A stretch of DNA of 54,423 nt from JBCBST01 sp039819115. GTDB taxonomy: Bacteria; Bacteroidota; Rhodothermia; Balneolales; Balneolaceae. Both the position numbers and the translations under genes were made by a program. The notes under the pieces were generated by a model. That model was not told the origin of the DNA, did not search any database, and saw only the letters and a program-made list of their open reading frames with translations. Positions 35,469-45,484 of the stretch are shown piece after piece; positions within the stretch are counted from its first letter, which is position 1, and every line of letters starts with the position of its first letter. The stretch is taken from contig JBCBST010000006.1 in NCBI GenBank assembly GCA_039819115.1, positions 1 through 54,423 on the forward strand, read 5' to 3'.

Positions 35469-36578
35469 ATGCATGTAATAATAATAAAAACAACGTCATT
35501 GTATAGCCTGTTTGTATCGGTTATGCTGGGACTCTTCGTGATTCAGGGTTGTTCTGATCAGGTGGAGGAGAGGATACCGCAAGACACTCCTGTTCGGATT
35601 CAGATCGGATATGCCACGCTGGGTTCCTCCGATTTGGGAACGGAGTTTAGTGGAACGATAGAAAGTGCGCTAAGGAGTGAGATTGCTACAAAAGTAACAG
35701 GCACCGTTGAGAAACGACCAGTTGCCATTGGAGACCGGATAAAAAAAGGGGCACTACTCGTAAAAATGAGGGATGCGGACGTACTATCCAGGCATCAGCA
35801 AGCTGAGGCCACACGTGCTGAGGCCAGGGCTCAGTATACCAATGCAGAAAAAGATCGTAATCGTTTTAAGATTCTATTCGAGCAGAATAGCGCAACGCTA
35901 CGTGAATGGGAAGCGGTCAACTTGCGCTATGAAACTTCAAAAGCGAACCTGAACAGGACAGAAGAACGGGTTAAAGAGGTGGAAGATATACTGAGCTATA
36001 CCTCAATCAAAGCTCCATATGATGGAGTAATTGCTTCTGTACATGTACAGCCCGGCGATTTGGCTAGCCCTGGTCAACCTCTTGTAACCCTGGAGGATGA
36101 AAACCACTTTAAACTGGTATTTACAGTTCCGGAAACCACCACGTTATCGCTTCATGTTGGCGATACGGTCTCCGTTCGTATTCCTGCTATTGATATGGAT
36201 AAACGGACATTGGCCATCGTTTCTCAAATAAGTCGTTCGGGTAATGGGGGAAGTCGCCAGTTTTTGATTGAAGCAACATTACCTGCCGCCGTTATCAGTG
36301 GTAAGGTGAGATCCGGAATGCACGCCAGCATATTCATCCCTGATTCGAAAGAACAACGGGTATTTGTACCGAAAACAGCACTGGTAGAGCGAGGGCAGTT
36401 ACGCGGGATATTTACCGTACGTAATGGTCAGGAAGCCATGTTACGCTGGGTGCGCATTGGTCGCATGAATGAAACGCATATCGAGATTTTATCGGGACTG
36501 AGAGAGGGAGAATCCTTTGTATTGAACAGTAATGAGATTGCCTACGACGGGCAAAAAATACAGGCAGTAACCAGCTAA
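35469..36578 (+). CDS. RND efflux membrane-fusion protein, lipoprotein
   Basis: A 369-residue periplasmic adaptor. A lipobox-like VIQGC places the lipid-bearing cysteine near residue 28. The usual domains follow: a lipoyl half (EIATKVTGTVEKRPVAIGD and the matching TSIKAPYDGVIASVHVQPGD), a helical hairpin between them (about 105-165), a beta-barrel and a membrane-proximal domain. The hairpin tip reads R132-FKI-L136-FEQNSA-T143, the R-x3-L-x6-S/T docking motif for TolC. It lies 21 bases after the tolC-like gene and 18 bases before the start chosen for the pump gene. Confidence 0.93.
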   Translation: MHVIIIKTTSLYSLFVSVMLGLFVIQGCSDQVEERIPQDTPVRIQIGYATLGSSDLGTEFSGTIESALRSEIATKVTGTVEKRPVAIGDRIKKGALLVKMRDADVLSRHQQAEATRAEARAQYTNAEKDRNRFKILFEQNSATLREWEAVNLRYETSKANLNRTEERVKEVEDILSYTSIKAPYDGVIASVHVQPGDLASPGQPLVTLEDENHFKLVFTVPETTTLSLHVGDTVSVRIPAIDMDKRTLAIVSQISRSGNGGSRQFLIEATLPAAVISGKVRSGMHASIFIPDSKEQRVFVPKTALVERGQLRGIFTVRNGQEAMLRWVRIGRMNETHIEILSGLREGESFVLNSNEIAYDGQKIQAVTS

Positions 36579-36596
36579 GTGTAGGTGAATCTATCC

Positions 36597-39500
36597 ATGA
36601 AAACAGGAATAGCCGGCCGTATTGCCGAGGCATTTATCAACTCCAAACTTACTCCGCTATTGATGATTGCTTTCTTAGCAATTGGTTTCTACGGTACCTA
36701 CCTCACGCCCAGAGAAGAGGAGCCTCAGATCGATGTGCCTATGGCGGATATCTTTATTGGCTATCCGGGTGCTGCTCCAGATGAAGTGAAACAGCGGGTT
36801 GCTATTCCTTTGGAAAAAGCACTTTCAAATATTGAGGGTGTGGAATATGTGTATTCAACCTCCATGAATGAACAAGCGATGGTATCTGCCCGGTTTTATG
36901 TGGGAGAACCTGTGGAGCAAAGCCTGGTCCGACTCTATAACGAGCTTATTCGGAATGCGGATCGAATGCCGGAGGGCATCACACCACCGTTGATCAAAAC
37001 AAGGTCTATTGATGATGTACCGATGATGACCCTTACCCTTTCTAGTGATCAGTATTCCGATTATGACATCCGGAGGGTGGCCGACGAACTGGTCCTTGAG
37101 ATAGAAAAGATAAAGGATGTAGCGGCAGTACATACGCATGGAGGCCGGATCCGACAGGTACGGGTTCTGTTAAACAAACAAAAAATGGCTGTTCTGGGGG
37201 TAGCCCCCATGCAGGTTGCCGAAATAATTCGGGCATCGAACATGAAACGGGTATCGGGCTCATTTAACCAGGATGACCGGGAGTATGTAGTGCAAACGGG
37301 CTCATTTATCACCTCTGCTCAGGACCTCAATAACCTTATCATTGATGTACGCGCAGGAGATCCGATTTATCTCTCATCAATCGCGGAAATTATTGATGGA
37401 CCTGGGGAACCTGAGAGCTATGTTTCGTTTGGAACCGGAGCAGGGTGGACGAATGATCAACAACAGGCCGATTTTCAACAGGCCGTAACCGTTTCCATCT
37501 CTAAACGACCGGGAACAGACGCTATGACCATCGCCAATCGTATTGTAGCAAAGGTTGAAGCGATGCAGGGAAAGATAATCCCATCGGAAATAACGACCAC
37601 CATAACGAGAAATTACGGAGAGACCGCTGCCCAGAAGGTGAGCTCACTGTTAGAGCATTTGGTTGTGGCCATTATAGCAGTAACGCTGGTGGTGGCCCTG
37701 GCTATGGGTTGGAGAGGTGGGTTGGTGGTGTTTTTATCCGTACCCGTTACGTTTGCACTAACCTTGTTTCTGTACTACATGCTTGACTACACGCTAAACC
37801 GGATTACGTTATTTGCACTGGTGTTTGTAACCGGTATTGTAGTCGACGATTCCATCATTATCGCCGAAAACATGCACCGGCATTTTAAAATGAAGAAACT
37901 CCCTTTCCGACAGGCGGCCATTGCTTCGATCAATGAGGTAGGGAATCCAACTATTCTGGCAACCTTTACCGTAATTGCATCTGTTTTACCGATGGCATTT
38001 GTTTCCGGGTTAATGGGGCCTTACATGAGCCCGATGCCTATTGGTGCGTCACTGGCTATGATTTTTTCTTTGATCGTGGCACTCATTATCACGCCATGGC
38101 TTGCGTACCTCTTTTTAGCCCGGGAAGATGCCGATTCTCCACAAACGAAGGCATATAAACTGGAAGATACCTTGATCTACAGGGTGTATCTCAGGTTGAT
38201 GAAGCCACTGCTGAGAAGTTCCGGAAAACGGTGGGGGTTTATTGGAAGCGTGAGCGTTTTGCTGATTGCCTCAACCTTATTATTTGTCTTCCGGATGGTG
38301 GAGGTTAAAATGCTTCCATTTGATAACAAAAACGAGATTCAACTCATTATAGATTTACCCGAGGGAACTACGCTGGAACGTACGCATGCCATTGCAAAGG
38401 AAGTCGTTCTGCGTATTCGGGATGTGGAAGAGGTTAAGGATTACCAGATCTATGCAGGAACAAGTGCCCCCATTAATTTTAACGGGTTAGTACGACATTA
38501 CGACTTACGCCGGGGCTCTAATGTAGCCGATATACAGCTCAATCTGGTTGACAAGTCAGATCGTGCCGAACAAAGTCATGATATTGCTAAACGGATTCGC
38601 CCTATTGTGCAGGAAGTGGGTAAACCGTACAACGCCATTGTGAAAGTAGTTGAAGTACCACCCGGTCCACCCGTGCTCTCTACATTGGTTGTTGAAGTGT
38701 ATGGTCCAGGCCGGGAAGAAAGAGAACGAATTGGATCAGAAATCGCACAGATTTTCCAAAAGCTGGAGGGGGTGGTAGATGTAGATTGGAGCCGGGAGGC
38801 TGATCAATCCGTGATTGAATTTGATATCTACAAACAGAAAGCTCAGCAATTCGGAATAACCCCTGAGCGCATTGTTCAAACGGTTACAACCGCATTACAT
38901 GGCTATGAAGCCGGATCGGTTAACGATAAGGATGAGGTAAACCGGGTTCCGATTCGGATACACCTTTCTGAGTCTGATCGATCCGGAATACCGGAACTGG
39001 GGAATATCCGCTTGAAAAGCAGTACCGGTTCTATGATTTCTATTCTTGACTTAATTGAAGTGAAGGAGTCTGTTTTGAATCCGGCAAATCACCGGAAAAA
39101 CCAGCGAGACGTGCTATATGTAACAGCAGAAGTAGCAGGAGCAATCGAAAGCCCGGTATACGCCTTGCTCGATGCCGGTAAACAGATCGATCAGATCTCT
39201 GTACCCGAAGGATATTCGATGACACAACTATATGATGGTCAACCGTTTACCGAAGAGGACTACACTCTTAAGTGGGATGGGGAGTGGCAGATAACGTATG
39301 AGGTGTTCCGGGATTTAGGGATAGCGTTCGGCGTAGTCTTGGTTATTATTTACATGCTGATCATCGGGTGGTTCCAGGATTTTAAAGTACCCATCGTTAT
39401 GATGGTGGCTATTCCCCTTTCTCTGGTGGGTATTATTATCGGGCACTGGGTTCTTGGGGCATTTTTTACGGCCACCTCTATGATAGGTATGATTGCTCTG

Positions 39501-39821
39501 GCAGGGATCATGGTGCGTAATTCCGTGCTGTTGATTGATTTTATCCAGATTCGATTGAATGAAGGTTCCACATTAGAGAATGCTGTTATTGAAGCGGGGG
39601 CAGTGCGTACCATGCCCATTCTGCTAACAGCAGGCACCGTGGTAATCGGTGCATTCGTCATATTGTTCGATCCTATTTTTCAGGGACTCGCGATTTCACT
39701 GATGGGAGGTGCGATCGGCTCTACAGCACTCACTCTCCTTATGGTGCCATTAATCTATTTCATGTCGGTGCAAAAGCAGCATCACCAAATAAGTATAAAC
39801 GATAAACCCCACGACGAATGA
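36597..39821 (+). CDS. RND efflux transporter permease
   Basis: A 1074-residue inner-membrane proton-driven pump. Twelve helices in two halves and two large periplasmic loops are evident. Helix 4 carries the proton-relay aspartates in GIVVDDSIIIAENM, and the opening YLTPREEEPQIDVPMADIFIGYPGA is typical of Bacteroidota-type HAE pumps. I start at the ATG at 36597 because an AGGTGA element lies eight bases before it; a GTG twelve bases upstream overlaps that element. The drug, metal or metabolite exported cannot be told from sequence. Its stop overlaps the next ATG by 4 bases. Confidence 0.95.
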   Translation: MKTGIAGRIAEAFINSKLTPLLMIAFLAIGFYGTYLTPREEEPQIDVPMADIFIGYPGAAPDEVKQRVAIPLEKALSNIEGVEYVYSTSMNEQAMVSARFYVGEPVEQSLVRLYNELIRNADRMPEGITPPLIKTRSIDDVPMMTLTLSSDQYSDYDIRRVADELVLEIEKIKDVAAVHTHGGRIRQVRVLLNKQKMAVLGVAPMQVAEIIRASNMKRVSGSFNQDDREYVVQTGSFITSAQDLNNLIIDVRAGDPIYLSSIAEIIDGPGEPESYVSFGTGAGWTNDQQQADFQQAVTVSISKRPGTDAMTIANRIVAKVEAMQGKIIPSEITTTITRNYGETAAQKVSSLLEHLVVAIIAVTLVVALAMGWRGGLVVFLSVPVTFALTLFLYYMLDYTLNRITLFALVFVTGIVVDDSIIIAENMHRHFKMKKLPFRQAAIASINEVGNPTILATFTVIASVLPMAFVSGLMGPYMSPMPIGASLAMIFSLIVALIITPWLAYLFLAREDADSPQTKAYKLEDTLIYRVYLRLMKPLLRSSGKRWGFIGSVSVLLIASTLLFVFRMVEVKMLPFDNKNEIQLIIDLPEGTTLERTHAIAKEVVLRIRDVEEVKDYQIYAGTSAPINFNGLVRHYDLRRGSNVADIQLNLVDKSDRAEQSHDIAKRIRPIVQEVGKPYNAIVKVVEVPPGPPVLSTLVVEVYGPGREERERIGSEIAQIFQKLEGVVDVDWSREADQSVIEFDIYKQKAQQFGITPERIVQTVTTALHGYEAGSVNDKDEVNRVPIRIHLSESDRSGIPELGNIRLKSSTGSMISILDLIEVKESVLNPANHRKNQRDVLYVTAEVAGAIESPVYALLDAGKQIDQISVPEGYSMTQLYDGQPFTEEDYTLKWDGEWQITYEVFRDLGIAFGVVLVIIYMLIIGWFQDFKVPIVMMVAIPLSLVGIIIGHWVLGAFFTATSMIGMIALAGIMVRNSVLLIDFIQIRLNEGSTLENAVIEAGAVRTMPILLTAGTVVIGAFVILFDPIFQGLAISLMGGAIGSTALTLLMVPLIYFMSVQKQHHQISINDKPHDE

Positions 39822-40129
39822 AAGTATTATTGATACTGTGTATTCAGGAGTATGTGCAGGAAGTACGAAACCTGCTTAAGAACCTTGATATTCCCATGTT
39901 TAGTGAAATTGATATGGAAGGCTTCAAGAGGAAAAAAGATCAGGATCAGATCGATCGGTGGTTTTCCGGAGAGAATACAGAACGCGCATCAAAACTGATC
40001 CTTTGTATACAGACAGAACGCGTGGTGGATGAAGTGATGCAAGCCGTACAACATGTAAATCAAACGCTGCAAGAGCGTGCTCAATTTCCGATACACGCTT
40101 ACCAGTTAACCATAGAAGAATACATATAA
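39818..40129 (+). CDS. Small RND-associated protein, P-II/PG0541-like
   Basis: A 103-residue cytoplasmic protein beginning MKVLLILCIQEYVQEVRNLL. The alternating strand-helix-strand pattern suggests a ferredoxin-like/P-II fold. It overlaps the pump gene by 4 bases, and small proteins of this type commonly follow RND operons in Bacteroidota (I recall the name PG0541 family). By analogy it may sense a ligand and adjust pump activity, but no function is established from this sequence. Family assignment is tentative. Confidence 0.65.
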   Translation: MKVLLILCIQEYVQEVRNLLKNLDIPMFSEIDMEGFKRKKDQDQIDRWFSGENTERASKLILCIQTERVVDEVMQAVQHVNQTLQERAQFPIHAYQLTIEEYI

Positions 40130-40130
40130 C

Positions 40131-40361
40131 ATGAAAGCTTCCACTAAAAAAACGTGTGCGGATGCATGCCCAATCGATTCATTTGTGCGGGGTCTGGCCG
40201 GATTTATGATCCTCTTAAGTCTGATGTTAACCTATACGGTCAGTCCATACTGGTTATTTCTTACCCTTTTCGTAGGGTTAAACCTATTTCAATCTTCATT
40301 TAGTAAGTGGTGTTTAGCGGAGTCAATTTTTTGTAGATTTTGTCTCAGATTTGTCCGTTAA
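40131..40361 (+). CDS. DUF2892-like small membrane protein (YgaP-TM type)
   Basis: A 76-residue protein with two hydrophobic helices (about 22-38 and 42-58) and cysteines before and after them (KKTCADACPID; SKWCLAESIFCRFCLRF). This fits DUF2892, the membrane part of rhodanese-YgaP proteins, which occurs as a free protein near sulfur-handling genes. Here it comes one base after the P-II-like gene and 76 bases before a persulfide dioxygenase/rhodanese. A role in sulfane-sulfur or sulfide handling is inferred from that context. Confidence 0.75.
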   Translation: MKASTKKTCADACPIDSFVRGLAGFMILLSLMLTYTVSPYWLFLTLFVGLNLFQSSFSKWCLAESIFCRFCLRFVR

Positions 40362-40437
40362 CCGGGATATACATCAAACCTTCATAAGCAAAGCCCACCT
40401 TTGTTTGTGAACGATCAAAACACTCATAAAACGACCT

Positions 40438-41871
40438 ATGTTTTTTCAACAACTATTTGAAGAGAAGCTTGCACAATACGCCTATATCATCGGGTGTCAA
40501 AAAACGGGAGAGGCCATTGTTATCGACCCTATGCGGGATGTGGATCGCTACAAAGCCTTTGCGGCAAAGCACAATCTGAAGCTGGTTGCTGCCGCAGAAA
40601 CTCATATTCATGCAGATTATTTGTCGGGTATGCGGGAACTGGCCTCACAAGGGGTACAGATTTTTCTTTCTGATGAAGGAGATGCCGACTGGAAATATGA
40701 ATGGGCGATCGGAAGTGATTATTCGTACCAGCTGCTAAAAGACGGAAATACATTCCATATCGGAAATATCAGGTTTAAGGCTGTTCACTCCCCGGGGCAC
40801 ACGCCCGAGCATATCAGTTACCTGGTGCACGATACTGCAAATACAGAAGAGCCAATGGGTATTCTTTCCGGAGATTTTGTTTTTGTAGGTGATGTTGGGC
40901 GTCCCGACTTGTTGGAAACGGCTGCTGGAATGGAAGGGGTGATGGAAGATTCAGCGCGGGTGTTATATGCATCATTGGACAAGTTCAAAGACCTTCCGGA
41001 TTATCTCCAGGTTTGGCCCGGGCATGGAGCAGGTAGTGCCTGTGGTAAAGCACTGGGTGCTGTGCCGGATTCCACGGTGGGCTATGAAAAGCGGTTCAAT
41101 GGATCAATCCGCGCAGCCATCACCGAACAGGACTTTGTGGATTTTATACTGGATGGCCAACCAGAGCCTCCGTTATACTTTGCCCGAATGAAGCGCGATA
41201 ACAAGATCGGTCCGGCTATACTTGGAGCCTTACCCGTTCCGGAACGTATGGATGTGATGACGTTGAAAGAGGCAGCGAATACTCCTGGTTCAGTGATTAT
41301 TGATACACGGAAAGACAGGGTGGCATTTATGAATGCCCATTTGAAGAGCAGTTTATATGCGCCCATGAATAAGTCGTTTAACACCATTGCAGGTTCTTAT
41401 ATTGAAGATGATCAGGATATCTATCTGGTCATATCTGAAGATCAGGTTGAAGAAGCCGTACTGGATTTAATCCGCATAGGGTTGGATCGGGTGAAAGGCT
41501 TTGTGACTCCCGATGCTTTTGATGAGTATGTAAAGAATGGGGGAGAAACGGAACGCGTTGCGAAGGTCACCTTTAAAGAGGTGGAATCCATTCTGGATAA
41601 CGAAGACTCAACCGTACTGGACGTGCGTAAAGCTACAGAGTATGCTGAGGGGCATGCACCCGGTGCCCTTAACATGGCACATACCCGGTTAAAGGCAGGG
41701 TTGGAACAGCTTCCTATGAACACTACTTTGTATGTTCATTGTAAATCAGGTGCAAGAGCCGCCGCTGCATCGGCGTTGTTAGCCCGGGAAGGGTTTAATG
41801 TACGCTATGTGAACGATCTGGTTGAGCCGTGGTTAGCAGCATCGGCTTTCGAGACGGTGGTCAAACCGTAG
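40438..41871 (+). CDS. Persulfide dioxygenase-rhodanese fusion (CstB-like)
   Basis: A 477-residue MBL-fold protein with two C-terminal rhodanese-like units. The MBL part (about 1-235) has ETHIHADYLSG (H56, H58, D60, with Tyr in place of the fourth His, as is usual in mono-iron persulfide dioxygenases), HSPGHTPEHISY, SGDFVFVGDVGRPDLLE and WPGHGAGSACGK. The first rhodanese unit (about 270-360) lacks an active cysteine. The second has HCKSGARAAAA with the catalytic Cys. MBL, pseudo-rhodanese, then active rhodanese is the CstB layout, which oxidises low-molecular-weight persulfides and handles thiosulfate. It follows the DUF2892 gene and may be part of the RND transcript. Confidence 0.88.
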   Translation: MFFQQLFEEKLAQYAYIIGCQKTGEAIVIDPMRDVDRYKAFAAKHNLKLVAAAETHIHADYLSGMRELASQGVQIFLSDEGDADWKYEWAIGSDYSYQLLKDGNTFHIGNIRFKAVHSPGHTPEHISYLVHDTANTEEPMGILSGDFVFVGDVGRPDLLETAAGMEGVMEDSARVLYASLDKFKDLPDYLQVWPGHGAGSACGKALGAVPDSTVGYEKRFNGSIRAAITEQDFVDFILDGQPEPPLYFARMKRDNKIGPAILGALPVPERMDVMTLKEAANTPGSVIIDTRKDRVAFMNAHLKSSLYAPMNKSFNTIAGSYIEDDQDIYLVISEDQVEEAVLDLIRIGLDRVKGFVTPDAFDEYVKNGGETERVAKVTFKEVESILDNEDSTVLDVRKATEYAEGHAPGALNMAHTRLKAGLEQLPMNTTLYVHCKSGARAAAASALLAREGFNVRYVNDLVEPWLAASAFETVVKP

Positions 41872-41982
41872 TTGCCGACATCGCAGAGGCATTCACTACT
41901 GGGACCTGCCCGGGTTTACGGGCGGTTCCGGTTTAAGGGAGTCTGCTTATCGTTGCCGGGTGATATGGCAAAGCATGTCATA

Positions 41983-42564
41983 TTATCCGTTAGCACCGTC
42001 CAGCTCCTTAAACCGGAAACAGTCGATGGTATGATCGTTCACCAGGCCACATGCCTGCATGTATGCATACATAATGGTACTTCCTACAAACTTAAATCCA
42101 CGCTTCTTCAAATCTTTGCTTATAGCATCCGATTCTTTTGTGGTTACCGGTACTTCGTCTATTGATTTCCATTGGTTATAAATGGGAGTCCCACCTACAA
42201 ATTTCCAGATGTATTCACTGAAACTCCCTGCTTCCGCCTGAAGGTCTAAAAACAATTGGGCATTGGTAACGGCTCCCCGCACTTTAAGTTTATTACGAAT
42301 AATGCCTGGGTTATTGAGTAAATCCTGAATCTTTTGTTCATCATACAGGGCTATTTTTTCCGGGTTAAACCCATCAAAAGCAGCACGGTAGTTTTCTCTC
42401 TTTTTAAGCACCGTACTCCAGTTTAATCCAGCCTGTGCTCCTTCCAATATCAGAAATTCGAATAATACGCGATCGTCATAAACCGGAACGCCCCATTCCT
42501 CATCATGATAACGAACATCCAGTTCGTCGGCTTGCTGTACCCATGCGCATCGTGTTTTAGCCAT
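41983..42564 (-). CDS. tag: DNA-3-methyladenine glycosylase I
   Basis: A 193-residue base-excision repair enzyme that removes 3-methyladenine from alkylated DNA. The match to Escherichia coli Tag is close throughout: RCAWVQQADELDVRYHDEEWGVP at the start (in pieces), LEGAQAGLNWSTVLKKRENY with the active-site Glu, and RGFKFVGSTIMYAYMQACGLVNDH near the end. The zinc ligands align as C6, H20, H178 and C182. It is a single-gene unit, divergent from ppc, so its start region carries its own promoter. The 111 bases downstream (41872-41982) hold only a weak GC hairpin. Confidence 0.94.
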   Translation of the reverse strand: MAKTRCAWVQQADELDVRYHDEEWGVPVYDDRVLFEFLILEGAQAGLNWSTVLKKRENYRAAFDGFNPEKIALYDEQKIQDLLNNPGIIRNKLKVRGAVTNAQLFLDLQAEAGSFSEYIWKFVGGTPIYNQWKSIDEVPVTTKESDAISKDLKKRGFKFVGSTIMYAYMQACGLVNDHTIDCFRFKELDGANG

Positions 42565-42650
42565 TTTTGAGATCTTAGGTATTCAATTGCTAAAAGGGTA
42601 ACGTAGATTCTTTACCTTAATAGATCAACCCTCAATTAACCGTCATCAGG

Positions 42651-45443
42651 ATGAAATGGTTGGATACCGTACGCGAGTACGCCAAACAAAGTGAAATCAG
42701 TGCCCACCTGGCAGACCAAATCTCAATGCTCACTCATCAATTAGAGCAACAGGCTCTTCGTCATGATGCAAAGGATACGATTGATCGGTTAGGTACCTTT
42801 CCCGGTATGGCCATAAAAGCACTGGATGATGGTGATGAACAGGTAGCCAGTGAGCTGAAATCGAGGATTGGGGAATTGAGTAATGATCATCTTTCCGAGT
42901 ACCTTCGACTTAACACCACTTTTTTCAATCTGGTGAATACGCTGGAACAGCACGAGATAAGCCGCATCAACAAACAGAGGGCACAGCATGCATCGAAAGA
43001 TACCCCGCGAGGAGAGAGCATTGCCGAAGCGGTGAGTATGATGAAAATGGCAGGGTATTCACTGGAAGAGGCGCTGGATGCATTCAAAGCCATGGATATT
43101 CAGCCTACGATAACAGCACATCCTACAGAAGCACGTCGGCGGAGTGTACTCGATAAGCAAAAGGAAATAACCGACCTGATTAACCAGCTCGAACATCAGA
43201 ACCACACACCGGATGAGGAGGCTCATCTTACCCGAAGTATAGAAAATCAGCTGGAGTTGTTGCGGGCAACAGACGAGATAAGAGCCGAGCGCATGACGGT
43301 AGAAGATGAAGTGGAAAACGGATTGTATTACTTCAATCATGCGATATGGGACACCTTGCCATCCATCTATTATGATATTCGGGAGGCTTTCCGAACCTAT
43401 TACGGTACCGATGTGAATGTACCTGTAGTATTGAAATACAGAACCTGGATTGGAAGTGACCGGGATGGAAACCCAAATGTGACCTCTTCAGTCACATGGG
43501 ATACGCTTATTGCTCAACGACGAATGATTCTGGCACGGTATCATAAAAGCATCAGTCATTTGAAACGGTACCTGAGTCTGTCTAATAAAGAAACACCTAT
43601 TTCCGATGCGTTGAAAGCATCTCTTGCTACCGAAGAGCGGGAGAATCCGCTTAGCGAGCTGTATGAGCGCAGGTATCAACGAGAGCCTTACCGAAGAAAG
43701 CTCACCCACATGTTGCAGAAACTGGAGCAACAGCAGGAAGCACTCTTGGGTTCGAAGGCACATGTAATGCAGGTGTCAACGTTATACACTGCCTCAGATT
43801 TTCTGGACGATATCGAACTGATACGTTCATCTCTCAGAGCGAACGGTTTCGCACGTGTTGCAGATCAGGGCAGGTTGTATGAACTGCACATACGGGCACT
43901 CACCTTTGGATTTCATTTGAATGCGCTTGACGTGAGACAACACAGCCGGCTACATGAAGAAACCATTTCAGAGTTACTCTTGGAGGGCAGGGTAACTAAA
44001 ACCTATGCGCATCTTTCTGAAGAAGAAAAGATCGAAGTGTTGGTTGGAGAGCTGGAAAATCCCCGTCCGCTGGTATCCGCGCACTGGAAACGATCTGATA
44101 CTTCAGAACGGGTGCTTTCTGTGTTTGAGCAAATTCGGGACATGCTTCAGCTTGATCCGAATTGTTTTGGAAGCTACATCATCAGTATGGCTAATGGAAT
44201 CAGTGATATGTTGGAGGTATTACTCCTCGCTAAAGAAACGGGATTATGGGTTAATCATGGGCAATATATCGACACCTCTATCGACGTGGTTCCTTTATTT
44301 GAAACCATTGAAGATCTGGAGGCCAGCAGCGGATTAATGGATCAGGTATTCAGGCATCCGTTGTATAAGAAACAGATAGAAGCAAGAGGTAACTTCCAGG
44401 AGATTATGCTTGGCTACTCCGATTCAAATAAAGACGGAGGATATTGGATGGCCAATTGGGCTTTAGATAAAGCACAATATGCGTTGGGGCGGGTATGTCG
44501 AAAACATCAGGTCGATTTCAGGCTGTTCCATGGCCGCGGTGGTACCGTAGGTCGGGGAGGTGGGCAATCCAATAAAGCGATCATTGCAATGCCACCGGTG
44601 AGTAATAATGGGCGTATCCGTTTTACCGAGCAGGGAGAAGTATTGTCGTTCCGATACTCCTTATCCAGCATAGCCCGTCGTCATTTAGAGCAAATTGTGA
44701 ATGCGATGGCACAGGTTATTATGGCTCAGAAAACCGAAACCGGCTACCTCGAAAAAGAGACAGAAAAAGAACTCATGGAGCAACTGGCCCAGCGATCTAT
44801 GAAGAAATACCGTTCTCTGATTGATGATCCCGGGTTCTGGAGCTGGTATACGAAGAATACACCCATTGGGCACATAGGAAAATTACCGATCGCGTCACGC
44901 CCGGTAATGCGTAGCGGTTCCGGTAAAGTAGAGTTTGAAGCATTACGAGCTATACCTTGGGTGTTTGCGTGGACTCAGGTACGGTATAATATTCCGGGTT
45001 GGTTTGGAATAGGTAAAGCGTTGGCTGATCTGTTGGACGAAAATCCAGAACATGAACAACTGTTTAAACGCTGGTTTAATGAATGGGTCTTCTTTAAGAC
45101 CATTATTAATAACAGTCAGAAAGAACTGGCAAGAACCCATTTAGCCTCATCTCTGGTCTATCAGCAAACCGATTATTCCTTTCATAACCAGATAGCAGAA
45201 GAGTTTGAAAAAACATGTGTTTCTATAAAAAAAATTGCCGGAATCGAGAATATTTTAGGCCATAATCCGGTTATACAAAAGTCGATTTTGTTTAGGAATC
45301 CATTTACATATCCGTTAAACTTTATCCAGGCCGAGTTAATAAGGCGATGGGATGATGCAGGTGAGGAGGAACAGAAAAAGCTGACTGAGCTTATCTTTCT
45401 CAATATTAATGGAATAGCTGCTGCAATGCAGAGTACCGGATAA
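42651..45443 (+). CDS. ppc: Phosphoenolpyruvate carboxylase
   Basis: A 930-residue enzyme that carboxylates phosphoenolpyruvate to oxaloacetate, refilling the citric acid cycle. Signature blocks are intact: the catalytic histidine H157 in TAHPTEARRRS, the GYSDSNKDGGYWMANW block, and FHGRGGTVGRGGG (arginines for PEP and bicarbonate). The C-terminus ends AAMQSTG, a slight variant of the usual NTG. Length is normal. It is divergent from tag and 41 bases upstream of ilvE, in the same direction, so the two may be co-transcribed; oxaloacetate links to amino-acid synthesis. Confidence 0.96.
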   Translation: MKWLDTVREYAKQSEISAHLADQISMLTHQLEQQALRHDAKDTIDRLGTFPGMAIKALDDGDEQVASELKSRIGELSNDHLSEYLRLNTTFFNLVNTLEQHEISRINKQRAQHASKDTPRGESIAEAVSMMKMAGYSLEEALDAFKAMDIQPTITAHPTEARRRSVLDKQKEITDLINQLEHQNHTPDEEAHLTRSIENQLELLRATDEIRAERMTVEDEVENGLYYFNHAIWDTLPSIYYDIREAFRTYYGTDVNVPVVLKYRTWIGSDRDGNPNVTSSVTWDTLIAQRRMILARYHKSISHLKRYLSLSNKETPISDALKASLATEERENPLSELYERRYQREPYRRKLTHMLQKLEQQQEALLGSKAHVMQVSTLYTASDFLDDIELIRSSLRANGFARVADQGRLYELHIRALTFGFHLNALDVRQHSRLHEETISELLLEGRVTKTYAHLSEEEKIEVLVGELENPRPLVSAHWKRSDTSERVLSVFEQIRDMLQLDPNCFGSYIISMANGISDMLEVLLLAKETGLWVNHGQYIDTSIDVVPLFETIEDLEASSGLMDQVFRHPLYKKQIEARGNFQEIMLGYSDSNKDGGYWMANWALDKAQYALGRVCRKHQVDFRLFHGRGGTVGRGGGQSNKAIIAMPPVSNNGRIRFTEQGEVLSFRYSLSSIARRHLEQIVNAMAQVIMAQKTETGYLEKETEKELMEQLAQRSMKKYRSLIDDPGFWSWYTKNTPIGHIGKLPIASRPVMRSGSGKVEFEALRAIPWVFAWTQVRYNIPGWFGIGKALADLLDENPEHEQLFKRWFNEWVFFKTIINNSQKELARTHLASSLVYQQTDYSFHNQIAEEFEKTCVSIKKIAGIENILGHNPVIQKSILFRNPFTYPLNFIQAELIRRWDDAGEEEQKKLTELIFLNINGIAAAMQSTG

Positions 45444-45484
45444 CACCGGGTTATTTGACAATTTGAACTTTAAAAGAATGTATT

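Noticed and set aside
41908..41923. GC hairpin gcccg/cgggc after the CstB-like gene as a terminator
   Set aside because: The stem is five pairs and is not followed by T residues on either strand.
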